Source: Leptospiraceae bacterium (GTDB taxonomy: Bacteria; Spirochaetota; Leptospiria; Leptospirales; Leptospiraceae). From it: a DNA stretch of 64,000 bases. A program made the position numbers and the translations under genes. The notes beneath the pieces were generated by a model. It searched no databases. It was given only the letters and a program-made list of their open reading frames with translations, and had not been told where the DNA came from. This document shows, in pieces, positions 61,339 to 64,000 of this stretch (its first letter is position 1; every line of letters starts with the position of its first letter). The stretch lies in NCBI GenBank assembly GCA_024233865.1, contig JACKPA010000012.1, positions 124,001 through 188,000 of the forward strand. Direction: 5' to 3'.

Positions 61339-63879
61339 TTATTTCGATATTTCCACAAATGTTAGAACTACACCTTCTATCACATTTTCGATGGTACGAT
61401 AGGGCTGTATTCGCATCGAATATTTTTGTCCGTCCAAATTCCAGACCTCGGCTTCTTTGGGGATTAATGTATCCAAAACCTTTTGTATATCTTGGATGAG
61501 TGTCTGGTAATTCATTAATCGTGAAACTATATCGCTAACAGGTCTGCCAATGTCGCTCTGAATCAAATTGATAATCTTTGTAGCTGCGGGCGTAAAACGT
61601 TTAATGTCCAATTTATGATTCAAAAAGATGGTACCTATACCGGTAGATGCAAGCAAATTATTCATATCGTTGTTTACTTGTGAGAGTTCTTCTATCTTTT
61701 TTTGAAGTTCCGTATTTACTGTAGTTAATTCTTCGTTTACGGATTGAATTTCCTCTTTCGAGGTTTCTAGCTCTTCGTTTGCAGACTGTAGTTCTTCATT
61801 TGCGGATTGCAATTCCTCGTTGATTGACTTAAGTTCTTCGTTTGATGTTTCAAGTTCTTCTATGGTTGTATTTAGATATTCATCTTTGGTTTGAATGGTT
61901 CTTTCCAGTTCTATTATCCACTGATCCTTATCGCTAATAGGCGAAATTTCTATATTTTGCGATTCTTTTTTGTCAGAACATTCTTCAAACGCCACCAAAA
62001 TGAAAATATCGGAAGAGTCCGACTTCTTAAGAGGGTGAACAAGCAAATTGATTAAATAAGATTGTCTGTCTTCTCCCTTAACCCGTAAATTATCGTAGCG
62101 TACAAAAACGCCAAGAGAAATCACCTTACTTACGGCAGAGATTAATTCCATTTTCAATCCTTCACGTGCCATTTGAGTAATATTTAGGTTCGCCTCTCCC
62201 AGAGCTGGCTCAAGGTATTTACCCGTTCGTCCATGGATATACAAGACTTCAAAATTGGAATTGATTAGGACGGAAGGAGGTGCATAATGGTTTAATAAAA
62301 AGCGTTCTAATAATTCTTTTGTATTTGATTTTTTTTCTAAATAAACAGTATTCTTCTTTTGTTTGATTGCCAATTCGTCTATAAACGGTTGTTTAATCAT
62401 TCTTATTATGCCCCCAGAATTTGGAGTTTCTATTTTTTGGTATAATTTCGACTTTTTTTCAATTGCCCTAAAAATATCATCCAATTCTCTGATAGATTCA
62501 GAGTTTCCCAAAACAAGGAAACCGTTTGAATTTAATGCGTAATGAAAGAGCAGAATTACCTTTTTCTGTAATTCGGTGGTAAAATAAATAAGCAGATTCC
62601 GGCAACTGATTAAGTCTATTTTTGTAAAAGGCGGGTCTTTGATTATATCGTGTTTTGCAAATACGATCATGTCGCGGATAACTTTATGTATCCGATAGGT
62701 ATGGTTTTCAAGGATAAAATACTTTGACAAACGTTGGGGCAATACATCAACAGCAATACTGTCCAAAAAAATTCCGGTTCGAGCTTTTTCGATGGAAATT
62801 TCATCAATGTCTGTCGCAAATATTTGTACAAAGTAGTTTTGCTTTTTGTTCTCCATGTATTCTTGTAGCAAAATGGCAAAAGAATATGCTTCCTCACCGG
62901 TTGAACAGGCTGGAATCCATATACGTATGGTAGAGCTTGGCGGTTTGTCAAATAATTTTGGAATCAAACCTTCTTTAAAGAAATCAAAAACATCTGAATT
63001 GCGAAAAAAACTCGTAACTCCTATCAACAATTCTCTAAATAGAATTTGTACTTCTGTCTGATTGGTTTGTAAATAGAGGATGTAGTTTTTTATATTTTCG
63101 AACTTATTTATTACCATTCTTCTTTGAACGCGACGAGCTATGGTATTTAATTTATAGCTAGAAAAATCGTGCCCAGTTTGATTTCTTATAATTAAATAAA
63201 TCTTTCTCATTAAATTTTCTGGAAAATACTTAGGATTTGCTAATAGGTAAGTTTTCTTTTGGAATGTACTTTGAACATAATTTAGTAATTGTTCAAACAT
63301 TTGTTCGGGAGGTAAAACGGAATCAACCAAACCTGTACTTAGGGCACTTCGGGGCATTCCGTCAAATTTTGCTGATTCGGGTGACTGAACCATAACCAAT
63401 CCTCCTTCTCCTTTAATGGCTTTTAATCCTAAGGTTCCGTCAGTCCCTGTTCCCGACATGATTATACATATAGACTTTTCGTACAAACTTTCTGCCAAGG
63501 AACGAAAGAAGAAATCAATAGGTAAATACAATCTTTTTTCAGGCATAAGTTTCAATAGTTGAAGACTACCATTAAAAAAAGCCATATTACAATTGGGAGG
63601 AATAATATAAACGCAATTCGGTCGAACCTTCATTCCGTCTTCGATCAAAAATACATTCATTTGGGTATACAGCTTTACAAGGTCGCTTAGTATGTTCTTG
63701 TAGTCGGGAGACAAATGTTGAACTACAACAAAAGCCATTTCACATTCTTTTTCGGTAGGTATTGATTTAAAAAATAATTCAATAGCCTCTAATCCGCCCG
63801 CAGAGGCACCTATTCCAATAATAGGAAAGTCTATTGTATCCGGATTGATTGTTTTGAACTCTTTTGATTCTATTTGCAT
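61339..63879 (-). CDS. CheB-CheR-PAS fusion protein
   Basis: 846 aa. CheB-type methylesterase domain (about 18-200) with Ser26 ('IGIGASAGGLEA'), His55 ('VVQHLSPDY') and Asp147 ('MSGTGTDGTLG'). CheR methyltransferase domain (about 230-480) with 'IPACSTGEEAYSFAI' and 'ISCRNLLIYF'. Then a PAS-like region, a long heptad coiled coil of 'EELxSxNEEL' repeats (about 650-720) and a C-terminal PAS domain. No kinase domain follows. Such fusions act as signal relays beside histidine kinases, consistent with the two kinases just downstream (convergent). Confidence 0.92.
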   Translation of the reverse strand: MQIESKEFKTINPDTIDFPIIGIGASAGGLEAIELFFKSIPTEKECEMAFVVVQHLSPDYKNILSDLVKLYTQMNVFLIEDGMKVRPNCVYIIPPNCNMAFFNGSLQLLKLMPEKRLYLPIDFFFRSLAESLYEKSICIIMSGTGTDGTLGLKAIKGEGGLVMVQSPESAKFDGMPRSALSTGLVDSVLPPEQMFEQLLNYVQSTFQKKTYLLANPKYFPENLMRKIYLIIRNQTGHDFSSYKLNTIARRVQRRMVINKFENIKNYILYLQTNQTEVQILFRELLIGVTSFFRNSDVFDFFKEGLIPKLFDKPPSSTIRIWIPACSTGEEAYSFAILLQEYMENKKQNYFVQIFATDIDEISIEKARTGIFLDSIAVDVLPQRLSKYFILENHTYRIHKVIRDMIVFAKHDIIKDPPFTKIDLISCRNLLIYFTTELQKKVILLFHYALNSNGFLVLGNSESIRELDDIFRAIEKKSKLYQKIETPNSGGIIRMIKQPFIDELAIKQKKNTVYLEKKSNTKELLERFLLNHYAPPSVLINSNFEVLYIHGRTGKYLEPALGEANLNITQMAREGLKMELISAVSKVISLGVFVRYDNLRVKGEDRQSYLINLLVHPLKKSDSSDIFILVAFEECSDKKESQNIEISPISDKDQWIIELERTIQTKDEYLNTTIEELETSNEELKSINEELQSANEELQSANEELETSKEEIQSVNEELTTVNTELQKKIEELSQVNNDMNNLLASTGIGTIFLNHKLDIKRFTPAATKIINLIQSDIGRPVSDIVSRLMNYQTLIQDIQKVLDTLIPKEAEVWNLDGQKYSMRIQPYRTIENVIEGVVLTFVEISK

Positions 63880-64000
63880 ATAAGTATACTCTTCATCTTA
63901 TTTAGGTAATTTTTTTGATATTTAAAGGCTTTATTGAAAATTGTGTTAGAGTCACTGCCATTATCTATCGTAGAGATTAATTTGTCGGATTGACCTGTCC
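63880..64000. other. Region upstream of the CheB-CheR gene, to the window end
   Basis: 121 nt with no complete gene. It should contain the promoter of the CheB-CheR gene. A stop codon on the minus strand near 63977 could end another gene that starts beyond the window, but this cannot be judged from so few bases. Confidence 0.3.

Noticed and set aside
1..64000. tRNA, rRNA or riboswitch genes
   Set aside because: Reading the intergenic regions on both strands showed no cloverleaf, no CCA-ended tRNA pattern and no rRNA segment. A covariance-model scan would be needed to be certain.

Overview
The window is 64 kb of A+T-rich DNA from a Gram-negative-type bacterium. It encodes outer-membrane barrels, an RND pump, lipoproteins, a RecC-type nuclease subunit and many PAS/histidine-kinase proteins. 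My best guess is a spirochaete of the Leptospiraceae. This rests on gene style (kinase clusters, ankyrin proteins, an SGNH-type exopolysaccharide protein, lipoproteins with loose lipoboxes) and not on any marker gene, so it is tentative. I found no rRNA, tRNA or CRISPR array.

Layout. 1-1.8 kb: the 3' end of recC and a caspase-fold protein that lacks the catalytic Cys. 2-15.6 kb (all minus strand): a defence/toxin-antitoxin island. It holds a 1110-aa PLD-nuclease/SNF2 helicase, a MntA/HEPN pair whose HEPN gene is cut short, two mosaic copies of a type IIG restriction-modification gene plus two 3'-end scraps, a VapBC-like pair, a DUF4160/DUF2442 pair, an antitoxin-like gene and a chimeric antitoxin scrap. 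Palindromic repeats are inserted in frame inside the RM genes. 15.7-31 kb: housekeeping and membrane genes (SAM methyltransferase, polytopic membrane protein, asd plus a 651-aa unknown, SDR-DoxX, DUF2269, bile-acid-type symporter, alpha/beta hydrolase), a FadL-type porin/cytochrome/lipoprotein operon behind a Fur-like box, an ABC exporter and a transglutaminase. 31-40.7 kb: ABC1 kinase, an arsenosugar-type pair (AhpD-like protein and ArsS), three sensor-kinase genes, an ankyrin protein and a lytic transglycosylase. 40.9-47.6 kb: a second accessory island with three more members of a PD-(D/E)XK-like family (first member at 27.3 kb, a deleted remnant at 47.4 kb), VapBC, MqsRA, a serine hydrolase and a Uma2 nuclease. 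47.6-54.8 kb: an RND pump, two tandem near-identical secreted lipases with a lipase-foldase-like protein, and an FHA/zinc-ribbon protein. 54.9-64 kb: an SGNH-like membrane protein, a nucleotide-sugar 4,6-dehydratase, a 21-bp tandem repeat, two PAS kinases and a CheB-CheR-PAS fusion.

How it fits together. The 2-15.6 kb island looks like a recombination-prone defence locus. The two RM copies share their first two-thirds and last tenth but differ completely in the target-recognition part, as expected for specificity swapping, and the neighbouring TA genes show junctions with RM ends. The lipase/foldase cluster is a complete secreted-lipase folding unit. The kinase genes at 34-39 kb and 58.6-63.9 kb probably form a sensory output network. 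The dispersed palindromes and scraps suggest a genome with high repeat activity.
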